64,000 bases of DNA from Flaccisagitta enflata (lineage: Eukaryota > Chaetognatha > Sagittoidea > Aphragmophora): the NCBI GenBank assembly GCA_965153355.1, contig OZ231128.1, forward strand, positions 8,370,001 through 8,434,000, given 5' to 3'. The translations under genes were made by a program, and so were the position numbers. The notes below the pieces were generated by a model. That model did not search any database, was not told where the DNA came from, and saw only the letters and a list, made by a program, of their open reading frames with translations. This document shows, piece after piece, positions 13,946 to 24,345 of the stretch (position 1 is its first letter; each line of letters begins with the position of its first letter).

Positions 13946-14463
13946 TCTTATCTCTTTTAAGTATCTATCTGTAGTTATAACCAAACTGCAGAATTAAGCG
14001 TCTTTGTTTCCACAATTTATCGACGGAGAATTGCAGAGATTCAATTTCCCTTTTTTCCACGAAAGGGAGAAAATAAAAGTTCAGAGGTCTTTTCTTTACG
14101 GAGATTTTAATGTAAGTGAATCATTCCAAATTTCAATTAAACAAGAAAACATAAAATAGAAAGAAAAAGTTATTACAAAAAGAAAGATTACATTTTTGTC
14201 GGCAACAATTGTTATTCTTAGGCGGCATTGGAATAAAGACTGAAATAAAGACGAAGGCCGCCAAACTGAGAAGGCAACGTGATTCTTACGAAAAGGAGAA
14301 AATGAGAATTGACCAGTCAGAAAGGAATTTGACTTTTAAACGGGAGAAAGAATACGTTGAGAAAACTTACGAAGGACAAATTCTTAATACAGTATGAATT
14401 ATCAAAAGTGCTTTTACAGAGATACAGTTTCTTTTCTCTAAATTGCTAATCGCGTTTTTTATA
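13659..14463 (-). repeat. BEL/Pao 3' LTR (805 bp)
   Basis: Starts TAAAATAAATGG and ends GTTTTTTATA on the plus strand; it is the downstream LTR because the coding frame runs leftward. Holds a GA tract of about 94 bp and, on the sense strand, an AATAAA at 13777-13782 that could serve polyadenylation. I count four substitutions against the other LTR outside the GA tract. Termini are TA...TA rather than the usual TG...CA. I see no good polypurine tract immediately inside (about 14464-14500). Confidence 0.9.
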
Positions 14464-14567
14464 TTCGGCCCCAAAAAACCGATTTGAGGTTTTTTCAAAA
14501 AAGATACAAAAACACAACAATTGATTCAATAATTGATTGACGTTGATCTAAAAACAAAAGTTAGACA

Positions 14568-17500
14568 TCATAGTTTATCTTCACATCCTTCAAGTAAGAC
14601 CAAATTCTGTATTGGTCTCTTGATTGTTTTTCCTTTGTTATCTTGAAGTGTGACAGAACGAACATGTCCATCACGACCTACATGAGTTTCCTTAACCCTA
14701 GCTAAGGGCCAAAGATGACGTTTGAGATTTTCTTTCTTGAGAAGAACAAGAGATCCAGGAGTGATGTTTTTCGATCCTTGATGCCACTTTTGACGTGGTT
14801 GAAGGGTGGGTACGTACTCGTTTACCCATTGTTTTGTCCAATTCTCCTGAAGACTTTTGAGATACTTCAGTCTCGCAGAGAATGCCGTTTTGGACGGAGG
14901 AATATCCGGCCATGGGTCCGTCGGTTGTTGAAGAGGTCTGCCGATAAGCATCTCAGCAGGAGTAAGCGGAACTTGATCCGGGTCATCCACGATTGGTGTA
15001 AGTGGACGTGAGTTGATTTGCTCTTCAATCCGAATGATGAGCGTCGCAAGTTCCTTGTCGGTGATGAGAGATTGTCCTAAAACTTTCTTCATCGGAGTTT
15101 TGATGCTTCTCACAAGGCGTTCCCAGAAGCCTCCCCACCAAGGAGCAGCTGGTGGATTGAATTGCCAAATCACGTCAGGCAATTCCTTTGCTGCCTTTTT
15201 GAACGTTGAAGCATTGTCGCTGTAGATGTTGAGAGGTTTTCCTCGTCGAGAGGAAAAACGCGTGAATGCCATCAAAAATTCTTCAGTGGACTGATCATTC
15301 ACAATCTCCAAATGTACACCACGGGTTGATGCACAAGTAAAGAGGCAAATCCAACGCTTCTCCGCTTGAGAAGTTGAATCTCTCCTTGGTTTGATGAGAA
15401 GAGGTCCAGCGTAATCCAGTCCGACATGAGAGAAAGGTGGCAACGCCGTTTTCCTGAAATCTGGTAAATCAGCCATCATTTGTTGACACATTGGTTTGTT
15501 GATCCGTTTGCATGTTATGCAAGATTGTGTTTTGGCCTTCACGGTTGTCATTCCTTTGATGACCCAATATTTTTGACGCAAAATTGCCAACGTCTGGTTT
15601 GATCCTGTATGAAGATTTGAGATGTGAACATTTCTAATGAGAAGTCTGGTGAGATGGGATTTGTTTGGAAGAATGATGATGTTTTTGTTCACTCTTCCAC
15701 TCATTTTGATCAAACCGTCTTCCAAGATTGGATTGAATTGGATCAATCGAGAGTTTCGTGGAATGGTACAATTCTTCTGAAGGCATTCATATTCTTCAGA
15801 GAAGAAGGTTTTTTGCTCTTGGCTGATGAGCTTTGCTAATGCCCTTTTCCGCTGTTGAGCAATCGAGTTATTCTCCCTCGCCCCCAAAGGGCTACAAAAG
15901 CGAATCACGTACATCATGATCCGCACCAGCTTTTCCAAAGAGCTGTAACGTTCCAAATTGATGACAGGTTCACGAACCTGTGTGATATTGACAGCCACTT
16001 TCCTTTGTTCAATATCTGGCTTTTCCATCACAGGCTGATTCGGCCAATCACCTGTTTTGATGAATTCAGGGCCCTCAATCCAAAGCTTGGATTGATTTTC
16101 ATCCAAAGGCCAAATGCCCCTGGATGGGATATCTGCAGGGTTATCGTCTCCAGGCACCCACATGCATTTAACGCCATGACTGCCGCATGTCCGTTGGATT
16201 TCCGCAATCCTGTTCCCAACAAAGGGTTTGTAGCGTGCTGAAGAAGATTCGATCCACCCAAGCGCAATAGTAGAATCTGTCCACAAGAAAGTCTCAATCC
16301 CAGATTTGAAAACTTCCTCGTGGAGAAAGGCAAGTAAGCGTGAGCCTAACACTGCTCCCAGCAACTCCATGCGGGGGAGTGAGACAACTTTGATGGGCTT
16401 TACTCTTGTCTTGGACATGAGAAAGCAAGAGCCTCTCTCAGAAAATGCATATGCAACAGCGGCATATGCTGATTCACTGGCATCTACAAAGACGTGAAGA
16501 ACAGTAGGGTTGCCAATGAACCGAGGAATTTCAAAGTCAACAACAGTTGCTTTTCTGAATTCTTCCACTTCACGTTTCAACTCATCAGATAGAAGCTGGT
16601 CCCAATCAGAACCTAGTTGCCATATTTTCTGCATTATCATCTTCCCTTTGCAGATAAGAGGGCTCCTGCCACCAATAGGGTCCCAGAAGGAGGCGATTTT
16701 TTGCAAAAATTCCCTCTTGGTGGTTGGAGTTTTGTCCCACTCTTTGTTGGGGACGCGGAGAGAGTCATGATTTGTATGCCACTGCAAGCCAAGAACTGCA
16801 GCTTCTTCACTATCATCAGTCCCCTCAATCATGCTCAACAACTCCTTGTTGTTGCTGTTGATTTTGTGCACTTTCATGTGCATAGACCCAAAAAAGCCTT
16901 TGATTTGAGTGAGAATATCAACACCATCATTAACTGAATCGCATCCTCCAGGCACATCGTCCATGTAGAGCTCGTTTTCGACAAAGTCACAAGCTTTTGG
17001 GAATTTTTGTTGGATGTCCTCACGCTGAGCGTGGTATTCACAAGTTGCCATGGACAGGAATGGAGAGGAAGATTCACCGAACATAACACTCGTTTGGCGA
17101 GCTATCCCCTTGGGTGTGATGATTCGATGAAGGTCTTGTTGTTCAACTGGTATCTTTATCTGCCAAAACATCTTTTTGACATCAGACACGAATGCAATTT
17201 TTCGTGAACGAAAGCGTAGAATTGATCCAACGATATCTGGCAAAAGATTTGGCCCAACATGTTGAGCGCTGTTCAGGGAAATGCCAAATTTACCCTTGAA
17301 TGAGGCATTTTTCACAATCCTCACGGGTGTTGTTGGATGGCCTGGCCTAAGCACCAAGTGCCAAGGTAGGTAGTGGACACCTCCAGCTGGAGTGTCAGCA
17401 TTAGAGACCAGTTCTAGAACACCAAGATCAAACTGTTCATCAAAAATCTTTTGAACAGTAGCTCTTTTTTCTGGGTCATTCTTCAGGATGGCTTGCTGTT

Positions 17501-20108
17501 TCCAATACAGAGCTCTTGTTGGTACAAAGTTGTCCGACAACTTTTTCACCTCTTCCTTGTAAGGAATTTTGACCATGTACTGTTGGTTCACATCATCATA
17601 AGTGATGGTCTTCTTGAACTCTTCATGTACCTTTTCATCAACAAGATTTTTGATTTTGGAGTTTGGATTTGGGCATTCTTCCAATTTCCAAAATTTCTCC
17701 AAGACATTTTCCAATGCCACAACCTGTGTTAGGTTCGTTGATGTAAAGTGTGACGCATTCTGTCTTATACTACCTGATAAGACCCAACCAAATAAAGTTT
17801 GGATTGCACATGGCTCTCCTGGGTTACCAACTCTCTTGTTTCCAGTCTGTATGTGATCAGCATATTCATTGCCAATTAGCAACTCAACTTCAGTTGCATC
17901 ACGTGGATAATCATCTGCAAACTGAATGTCTGCCAAATGAGGATATTCTGTGCAAGGATCAAGTCTGATTGCATCCATATCAACTGTGAGCTTCTCTGCT
18001 GGAGAGACTACCGCTTCCATCTCACAGTAACGGTTATCTTTGGTGCAAAGACTGATCTTGACCACATCATAAAGTTCAGGTGCACGGTGTTCACCTGAAA
18101 ATGCTGTTGCAACAGCAAGCAGCACTCGCTTTATCACGGGTAATTTCAACATTTTTGCAGTTTTTTGCAAAATCCATGTGGTCTGAGAACCATCATCAAT
18201 GACTGACCGAATTGTCAAATTTGGTCTTTCTCTCGGAACAGCTTTGAAGTTCTTCAAAACTGTCAGTCCCTCTTTCTTTTGAGGCGCATGATGAAGTGAA
18301 TTACAGCAAGATTTCACGGCTGGCAATGACTCAGGCACTTGGGATTGTTTGGAGACTGTTGTTGATGAAACAGTAAATGTTGATGTTGGAGATGCAGCCT
18401 TTGCATCATCACTCATGGGTGGTTTTCCCCAGTGCAGGAGTGTGTGGTGAGGTTTCTGGCACACTCTGCACTTGATTGGTGACTTACAAGTCTTTGGGAA
18501 ATGATCTTTGGTGATTGGCATCAAACATTTTTGACAATGCTTCTTTTTGAAGATGAAATCGGACCTTTCTTTTGGTGAAAGTTTTTTGAATTTTTCGCAG
18601 TTGAAAATTCTGTGATCTCTGTCACAACAGAAGCATGTCACCTCTCTACTCGCAGTAGTGAGCATCAATGTAGTCTTTGCTCGTGTGTCTTTGCTTTTTG
18701 CATCAGTTTTTTGTTCAGATGCTGTGCCATAACATTGCAGCTTTTCATGCAAAAAGTCCAGCAGCTTTTTTGTTGAAAATGAATCATCATCATTGATCTC
18801 CTCGCGCCATTTTTGCAAAATTTCCTTTGACATGAGTTCCTCAACAAAGGGTACTATTATCCAAGACCCATTGTCCATGTCTATGCCATACTCAGCCAGA
18901 CATCTCATTGAGGTTTCCAAGGTTGTAAGGAATGGCTTGATGTTGTCGGTTTCGAATGGTTTGAGGTTCAAAATGTTTTTAACATGTGATTGTTGAACCA
19001 ATCTGGGTTTTCCAAACATTTCTTTGAGAAATTTTTTGAAATGGTCATAATTGACATCGGTTATGTTGTACCCATCTGCCAGTTTCTTGGCTTCACCAAC
19101 ACAAGCATCCTTTAAGTAAAGGAGTTTTTCAACATTTGCCAAATCAGTGCGCTTATCAATGAGAGATTCGAATGAGTTCCAAAATGTTTGGTACTCCGCC
19201 GGAGATTTCCCATAAAACTTTGGGATCTCTATTTTGGGTGTTCTCGCATGATTGCTTGTGGTTGCAGCAGGGGTTGCAGTGGAAGGAGGGGTAGTGGTGG
19301 TATGTGCTGAAGGATTGAGAAATTTGTCAGCATTTGTGATGGCAGCTGAACCTTTTTCAGTCCAGGCTTCTCCTATTTCCAAATCTGCTGCCATAGCATC
19401 ATCATCATAGAATGCCCAGATATCATTATCTTTTTTGTCCAACTCTTTCAGCGTCTCTGAGAGGTTGGCTCTGGAGTTTGCAACTGCAAATTTTTCACCA
19501 GAGTCAAGATCTTTTTTCAATTTATTGATGGCTTTTGTTATTTGGCCACGTATTGACCTTCTTTCCAATTTTTTCGTTTCCAACAGGTCTTTCTGTGCCT
19601 GAGGAAGTTTAGATTCACAATTTGTGATAGCATCCATGGTGTGAAGATTTGTAGGGGTTGAATGGGGGTTATCGTTGATCTCTTCCTTTTCAGAATCAGT
19701 CGAAGATAACTGAATCTCTTCCTCTCCTTCCTCAGGCTGGTTTTCAGTCAGTTTTTGTTCAGCCCAATCAACAAACTCTTTCGCCTCTGCAAGAGCACGT
19801 ATTGCTTCTGTTGACCAGTCACCAACTAGTTTACAATGAGCTTCTCTCACAGATTCAGGTAAAAATTCTACCTCTTTCTCTATGTAAGCTTTTAATGCAT
19901 CAAATTCATTTGATAAGGAGATTTTTGTTTGAATCACAGATTCCAGACGTTTTTGTTTTAAGAGTTTTTCCAATCTCTTAACCAAGCCATGAACTTTTTT
20001 ATGAGTTTCTTTTCTTTTGTTAAGCAATTGATTCCACCGACGGATATCTGTTTGGGAAACAGATTTTCCCCATTGATCATAGATTTTTTGAGCTTGTTTA
20101 GTGTCCAT
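14568..20108 (-). CDS. BEL/Pao gag-pol polyprotein (1846 aa)
   Basis: Single uninterrupted frame encoding capsid and all replication enzymes of a Pao-type retrotransposon, normally cut by its own protease. Order by approximate residue: charged coiled N-terminus (1-150); DUF1759 gag region (about 285-430); two Cys/His zinc-knuckle clusters (about 490-556); aspartic protease with DDGS near 638-641; reverse transcriptase with YMDD at 1048-1051; RNase H (about 1205-1300, FVDAS and WTDST motifs); integrase H2C2 zinc finger (about 1487-1536); DDE core with the SDNAS aspartate near 1620 and the WWGGFWE glutamate at 1663; C-terminal DUF5641 region (about 1737-1840). The length fits intact members of the family and no stop or frameshift is seen. 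The chosen ATG follows two five-codon upstream frames; a later start would remove only coiled-coil gag sequence. Confidence 0.97.
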   Translation of the reverse strand: MDTKQAQKIYDQWGKSVSQTDIRRWNQLLNKRKETHKKVHGLVKRLEKLLKQKRLESVIQTKISLSNEFDALKAYIEKEVEFLPESVREAHCKLVGDWSTEAIRALAEAKEFVDWAEQKLTENQPEEGEEEIQLSSTDSEKEEINDNPHSTPTNLHTMDAITNCESKLPQAQKDLLETKKLERRSIRGQITKAINKLKKDLDSGEKFAVANSRANLSETLKELDKKDNDIWAFYDDDAMAADLEIGEAWTEKGSAAITNADKFLNPSAHTTTTPPSTATPAATTSNHARTPKIEIPKFYGKSPAEYQTFWNSFESLIDKRTDLANVEKLLYLKDACVGEAKKLADGYNITDVNYDHFKKFLKEMFGKPRLVQQSHVKNILNLKPFETDNIKPFLTTLETSMRCLAEYGIDMDNGSWIIVPFVEELMSKEILQKWREEINDDDSFSTKKLLDFLHEKLQCYGTASEQKTDAKSKDTRAKTTLMLTTASREVTCFCCDRDHRIFNCEKFKKLSPKERSDFIFKKKHCQKCLMPITKDHFPKTCKSPIKCRVCQKPHHTLLHWGKPPMSDDAKAASPTSTFTVSSTTVSKQSQVPESLPAVKSCCNSLHHAPQKKEGLTVLKNFKAVPRERPNLTIRSVIDDGSQTTWILQKTAKMLKLPVIKRVLLAVATAFSGEHRAPELYDVVKISLCTKDNRYCEMEAVVSPAEKLTVDMDAIRLDPCTEYPHLADIQFADDYPRDATEVELLIGNEYADHIQTGNKRVGNPGEPCAIQTLFGWVLSGSIRQNASHFTSTNLTQVVALENVLEKFWKLEECPNPNSKIKNLVDEKVHEEFKKTITYDDVNQQYMVKIPYKEEVKKLSDNFVPTRALYWKQQAILKNDPEKRATVQKIFDEQFDLGVLELVSNADTPAGGVHYLPWHLVLRPGHPTTPVRIVKNASFKGKFGISLNSAQHVGPNLLPDIVGSILRFRSRKIAFVSDVKKMFWQIKIPVEQQDLHRIITPKGIARQTSVMFGESSSPFLSMATCEYHAQREDIQQKFPKACDFVENELYMDDVPGGCDSVNDGVDILTQIKGFFGSMHMKVHKINSNNKELLSMIEGTDDSEEAAVLGLQWHTNHDSLRVPNKEWDKTPTTKREFLQKIASFWDPIGGRSPLICKGKMIMQKIWQLGSDWDQLLSDELKREVEEFRKATVVDFEIPRFIGNPTVLHVFVDASESAYAAVAYAFSERGSCFLMSKTRVKPIKVVSLPRMELLGAVLGSRLLAFLHEEVFKSGIETFLWTDSTIALGWIESSSARYKPFVGNRIAEIQRTCGSHGVKCMWVPGDDNPADIPSRGIWPLDENQSKLWIEGPEFIKTGDWPNQPVMEKPDIEQRKVAVNITQVREPVINLERYSSLEKLVRIMMYVIRFCSPLGARENNSIAQQRKRALAKLISQEQKTFFSEEYECLQKNCTIPRNSRLIQFNPILEDGLIKMSGRVNKNIIILPNKSHLTRLLIRNVHISNLHTGSNQTLAILRQKYWVIKGMTTVKAKTQSCITCKRINKPMCQQMMADLPDFRKTALPPFSHVGLDYAGPLLIKPRRDSTSQAEKRWICLFTCASTRGVHLEIVNDQSTEEFLMAFTRFSSRRGKPLNIYSDNASTFKKAAKELPDVIWQFNPPAAPWWGGFWERLVRSIKTPMKKVLGQSLITDKELATLIIRIEEQINSRPLTPIVDDPDQVPLTPAEMLIGRPLQQPTDPWPDIPPSKTAFSARLKYLKSLQENWTKQWVNEYVPTLQPRQKWHQGSKNITPGSLVLLKKENLKRHLWPLARVKETHVGRDGHVRSVTLQDNKGKTIKRPIQNLVLLEGCEDKL

Positions 20109-20133
20109 GTAACATTTAGTTATTGTTAACCAT
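20098..20133 (-). other. Two overlapping-edge minimal uORFs before gag-pol
   Basis: On the sense strand, a five-codon ATG frame (20133-20116, in good context CCATGG) ends with TAA and is followed at once by another five-codon frame (20115-20098) whose TAA lies past the gag-pol ATG at 20108, in a different frame. They would be expected to reduce or gate initiation at the main ATG. Confidence 0.5.
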
Positions 20134-20893
20134 GGCTAAAACAATTTTGAGATCAACATCCACAATCAAAAATCCAACTTTGGATTATTTTTGATGAATC
20201 TCAACCCCTGTGAGATATAAATTTGTCTTTAGACCTTTCTTCCAATCAAGCCCGCCTGGCTTGTTTTTTATCTCAACCCCTGTGAGATATAAATAGGTCA
20301 ATTCTTTAAGACCTTCTTTCCAATTAAGCCCGCCTGGCTTATTACTTTATCTCAACCCCTGTGAGATAAAACTGGTCAATATAATTGACTCAATATATAG
20401 TCCAGATTCCCTCAGGAACTTTCAAATTGGTCAATCTCAACACCTGTGAGATAATAATTTTGACCAATATATAGACCAGATTCCCCCAGGAATTTTCGTA
20501 CTGGTCAATCTCAACTCTTGTGAGATTTCAAATTGGTCAAATTCACCACTTCCTATATCACCACTTTCAAAATCACCACTTCCAAATTCACCACTTCCTA
20601 ATTCACCACTTCCAAATTCACCACTTCCAATTTGTGGCTCGTGAAGCACACTTTTTGTCTTCTTGGGTACTCGTAAAGTACCTTTTCTTCTTCCAAGTGG
20701 CTCGTAAAGCACACCTATGGTTCTCGTTCTCCTGCAAGTGACTCGTAAAGTGCACTTGTTCCAATGTGACCACTATAGTCCGCCTGACTATGTTCCTATG
20801 TGATCACAATAGTCCGCCTGACTATTTTTCACATCCAATTCTGGCCTGCTTGAAATTGAATGAAAAGTTGGAAGATCAAATGAAGGGACGCCA
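20109..20893 (-). promoter_or_regulatory. BEL 5' leader with serial small hairpins
   Basis: Untranslated leader of the element. On the plus strand it holds five copies of ATCTCA-N7-TGAGAT at 20198, 20270, 20349, 20434 and 20508; four hairpins with loop CGCCT (20247, 20325, 20775, 20809) on stems CAAGCC, TAAGCC and ATAGTC (twice); and four hairpins with loop CGTRA (20634, 20666, 20697, 20735), of which 20666 has the perfect stem GGTACT/AGTACC. A 12-15 bp array of TTCACCACTTCC units spans about 20536-20635. Loops are constant while stems vary with compensation. Possible roles are packaging, dimerisation or translation control; none is shown. Confidence 0.7.
20876..20893 (-). promoter_or_regulatory. 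Primer binding site
   Basis: Sense strand reads TGGCGTCCCTTCATTTGA, starting with the TGG complementary to a tRNA CCA end, directly next to the LTR edge at 20894. The matching tRNA would have discriminator G; I do not assign the isoacceptor. Confidence 0.75.
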
Positions 20894-21084
20894 TAAAATA
20901 AATGGAGGGGTTGGTTATAATGAACCTGCTGTTGATAGGATGACAAAATAATAGAAGATAAAGCTGATTGAAGATATTTGAGTTTCGAAGATTTAAATCA
21001 GTTTCACTCCTTTTATTTTGCTGAGGTTATCAATTTCAAACGGGAGCAATCGGGAATTGTGATTGTAGTCGAGTTGCGGGATTC

Positions 21085-21172
<88 letters not shown>

Positions 21173-21690
21173 TCTTATCTCTTTTAAGTATCTATCTGTA
21201 GTTATAACCAAACTGCAGAATTAAGCGTCTTTGTTTCCACAATTTATCGACGGAGAATTGCAGAGATTCAATTTCCCTTTTTTCCACGAAAGGGAGAAAA
21301 TAAAAGTTCAGAGGTCTTTTCTTTACGGAGATTTTAATGTAAGTGAATCATTCCAAATTTCAATTAAACAAGAAAACATAAAATAGAAAGAAAAAGTTAT
21401 TACAAAAAGAAAGATTACATTTTTGTCGGCAACAATTGTTATTCTTAGGCGGCATTGGAATAAAGACTGAAATAAAGACGAAGGCCGCCAAACTGAGAAG
21501 GCAACGTGATTCTTACGAAAAGGAGAAAATGAGAATTGACCAGTCAGAAAGGAATTTGACTTTTAAACGGGGGAAAGAATACGTTGAGAAAACTTACGAA
21601 GGACAAATTCTTAATACAGTATGAATTATCAAAAGTGCTTTTACAGGGATACAGTTTCTTTTCTCTAAATTGCTAATCACGTTTTTTATA
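20894..21690 (-). repeat. BEL/Pao 5' LTR (797 bp)
   Basis: Near-identical to 13659-14463: differences seen are one base near 20993, one near 21571, one near 21646 and one near 21679, plus a GA tract shorter by about 8 bp. It is upstream of the leftward coding frame, so it should carry the promoter. Confidence 0.9.
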
Positions 21691-21695
21691 GTTGG
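21691..21695. repeat. Target site duplication, right copy (GTTGG)
   Basis: Matches 13654-13658 and marks the right edge of the BEL insertion. Confidence 0.8.
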
Positions 21696-21904
21696 TACGT
21701 AAATTGTAATTGTGATTGTAAATCCACCCAGTATATCTATTGGCCCACTTAGCCTTGTTCACTTTTGATAGTTTTCTTCCAGGTCTTAATGTTTCACTCG
21801 GTCTCTTTGTCCATCTCAGTCCTTCCCTGTCCTTCTCTGTCCTCCATTTATATTTCCCTCTGTTTTTTTCTGTCATTTTCTCTGCCTCAGCTTTTCTCTC
21901 GATT

Positions 21905-21914
<10 letters not shown>

Positions 21915-21990
<76 letters not shown>
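21915..21990. repeat. (CTGT)n-(CT)n microsatellite
   Basis: Short CTGT run followed by about 55 bp of CT. Confidence 0.9.
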
Positions 21991-21992
<2 letters not shown>

Positions 21993-22499
21993 ACGGTACT
22001 TTGGTTGCGCACGAGTTCCCTTTAAGAATAGAGGTGACGTTTCGGAACCGAATGTCATATAATGACAAGAAAAAAGTGTCATATAATGACAAGAAAAGAT
22101 GAGGCAGTATTCGTGACTTTTGGGGGGCCGTTTTCACGCTGAATTAGACTGTGTGATCTTGGGAAAGCCACATTCCATTAGAAAAGTATGAACACAAACA
22201 TTAGCTTTGAAATTATGCTTTTGTCCTATTTGAGTGTTATGTATTCCATCTTTGCCAAAAATATAGGGACAGCTGCAAAAAAGCATCAACCTTGGAAGAG
22301 TCTCTGCTCAGTAAACAAAGCTGCAATAACCAGATTGGTCCCAATTCAAAGAGTTGTTTACACACTCAAAAATTTCCGATTTGGGGTGTTGAGTTTGTTT
22401 AGATATGAAAATGACCATGAAATAAAAGAGCAAAATGAGTCATAGTCATAGTCGAGAGGTCAAATCCACAGACCAACGTAAGGCAAGAGAAAAAGAAAT

Positions 22500-22612
22500 G
22501 CATTGCTGCTCTGTATTGCTGCACTGCATTGCTGCACTGTATTACTGCACTGTATTGCTGCACTGTATTACTGCACTGTATTACTGTGTTGCATCGCTGC
22601 ACTGTATTGCTG
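22500..22612. repeat. 13-bp minisatellite (TATTGCTGCACTG)
   Basis: About nine tandem copies with small variants (TATTACTGCACTG, CATTGCTGCACTG). Confidence 0.85.
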
Positions 22613-22811
22613 GATACCTGGTTACCCCGGTCAAGTGCAGGGGCAATATTTGAGGTCAGCAAACCATTTGGGCAGGAGCAGCACGGCAAAAAGCTCAAAA
22701 ACGCCAAAAAAAGTTAAGTGTGACGGACAATCTGACGGGCGGAACGACAGATGGATGGATGGACAGACTGACAGAGCGGGGTGTAGAGTCACGTGCACGC
22801 GACCAAAAATA
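22612..22811 (-). mobile_element. Hairpin/(GTCY)n dispersed element
   Basis: Reverse-orientation copy. It contains GGGCAGGAGCAG, a GACGGAC/GATGGATGGA repeat segment, then CGGGGTGTAGAGTC and the terminal hairpin GTCACGTGCACGCGAC followed by AAAAA. Confidence 0.65.
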
Positions 22812-22964
22812 GCGTGTGCAACATACTCCCATTGACCTACATACACGCTCAGCATAAAAGGACGCTCACAAAATCAACAATCGGGCAATGCTAGTGGCTT
22901 TGTGGAAGGCTCACTTAACACTGGATTGAACTCCCTACCCTAAAGTTCTGGACAGGGAGCCATG

Positions 22965-23100
22965 TTAAATGCATGCACAAATCAAAGTCTTTGTGCTACT
23001 CTAACCCTAGTTCGCTACCGCTATGTTCTGGAACAGGGAGCCGTGTTAAACGCACGCACATACAAATTAATATTAATGTGTTCATTTTACCCCAGTTTGC
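22965..23100. repeat. ~70-bp minisatellite, left part
   Basis: Units contain TTTGCTACCGC, then TTCTGGAACAGGGAGCC, then TGTTAAACGCACACACATA. The array is split by the foldback element at 23101-23706 and resumes to its right. Confidence 0.75.
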
Positions 23101-23706
23101 TACAGTGGGGTTCGTGGAATAACAGCCTAAACTGGAGGAAGGTATTTAAGTGTCTTAATTTCATTTCACAAACTTGATATTTGAAATATAAGTTATTCAC
23201 TTGATGCTTTTGTCCCTGAGTTTTTTGGTTGCTATGGAAACCAAGATTATATTTTTGAACATTTATAACAACTAGAATATCAATATTTTGACAAATATTA
23301 TTAGGGAACATTGCTTAGAATTAAATTTTCTGCAACTTTTCCACAGTATGTCCTGTAAGAATATTGCTCGTTTAGCCGTTGCTAGGGAGCATCATTTAGC
23401 GGTTGCTAGGTGTGATGCCCCCTAGCAACGGCCAAACGAGCAATATTCTTACAGAACATGCTGTGGAAAAGTTGTAGCAAATTTAATTTTGAACAATGTT
23501 CCCTGACAATATTTCTCAAAATATTGATACTTTAGTGGTTATAAATGTTTGAAAAAATAATTTTGGTTACCATAGCAACCGAAAAACTCAGGGACAAAAG
23601 CATTGAGTGATCAACTTATATTTCAAATATCAAGTTTGTCAAACGAAATTAAGACACTTAAATACCTTCCTCCAGGTTAGGCTGTAATTCCATGAACCCC
23701 ACTGTA
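23101..23706. mobile_element. Foldback MITE A (TA target site)
   Basis: A 606-bp near-perfect palindrome, arms about 290 bp, bounded by TA-CAGTGGGGTTC and GAACCCCACTG-TA. It splits a minisatellite unit exactly at a TA (TTTGC-TA-CCGC), giving a clean empty-site comparison. TA duplication and CAG ends are what Tc1/mariner-derived MITEs show. The central turn contains GCCGTTGCTAGGGAGCAT. No transposase. Confidence 0.85.
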
Positions 23707-23930
23707 CCGCATTGTTCTTAAACAGAGAGCCATGTTAAACGCATTTTCCCTGTACCCCTAGATTGCTACCGCATTGTTCTGGAAAAGGGAGCAATGTTAA
23801 ACGCACACACATATCAAAGTCTTTGTGTTCACTCTACCCCTAGTTTGCCACCGCGTCGTTCTGGAACAGGGAGCCATGTTAACTGCACACACATATCAAA
23901 GTCTTTGTGTTCACTCTACCGGTTCAAACA
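23707..23930. repeat. ~70-bp minisatellite, right part
   Basis: Continuation of the array interrupted by the foldback MITE; three further units with the same GGGAGCCATGTTAA word. Confidence 0.75.
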
Positions 23931-24171
23931 TCCTGACAAGTCATCAGGACACAAATACACTCAGCAGCGAACTTGACAACGGAGAACAGTTTTTTTTTTC
24001 TTTTTCTTGTTCTTGTTCTTGTTTGAAACCGAAGAAATGAAGAAACAAGTGGACCAAATAATTATTCCATCCTTCCATCTTCCGCTTCTAGGAATATCCA
24101 CCATTTTTTGTTCTTTTTTTTTTTTTTCTGGCTTTTCTTCCTCTCTCGGATTTTTTTTAGAAGTTATCCCT

Positions 24172-24345
24172 TTTCAGTCGCGTGCACGCAAATCTACACC
24201 CCGCTTTGTCCGTCACACTGTTTCTTTTTTTTTATCAATTCTATTTCTTTGAGTCATTTTAAGTCATTCAATTATTCCAAGTCATTCTAAATAAAAAAAT
24301 ATGAAAGTCTCGCACGCGACTTATAGGTGTTGGACTTGTTCTTTT
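24172..24345 (+). mobile_element. Hairpin/(GTCY)n dispersed element
   Basis: CAGTCGCGTGCACGC start, short GTCC segment, AAGTCATT units, then TCTCGCACGCGACTTATAGG and the right end. Degraded. Confidence 0.6.

Larger units (their letters stand above)
13659..21690 (-). mobile_element. Complete BEL/Pao LTR retrotransposon
   Basis: An 8,032-bp element with 805 and 797 bp LTRs, a 5-bp target duplication, a primer binding site and one intact gag-pol frame. LTR divergence outside the GA tract is about 4 in 710 bp, so insertion is recent and the element may be mobile if transcribed. No separate envelope frame: only about 100 bp lie between the stop codon and the 3' LTR. The 785-bp leader contains many small hairpins (separate entry). 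Family assignment rests on domain order and on the Pao-type peptidase and DUF1759/DUF5641 regions. Confidence 0.95.

Noticed and set aside
14209-14397. A 62-codon plus-strand frame in both LTRs (also 21436-21624)
   Set aside because: It is antisense to the element and identical because the LTRs are identical; no independent support.
22188-22445. An 85-codon plus-strand frame in unique sequence
   Set aside because: No recognisable domain, no splice or promoter context; length is within chance expectation.
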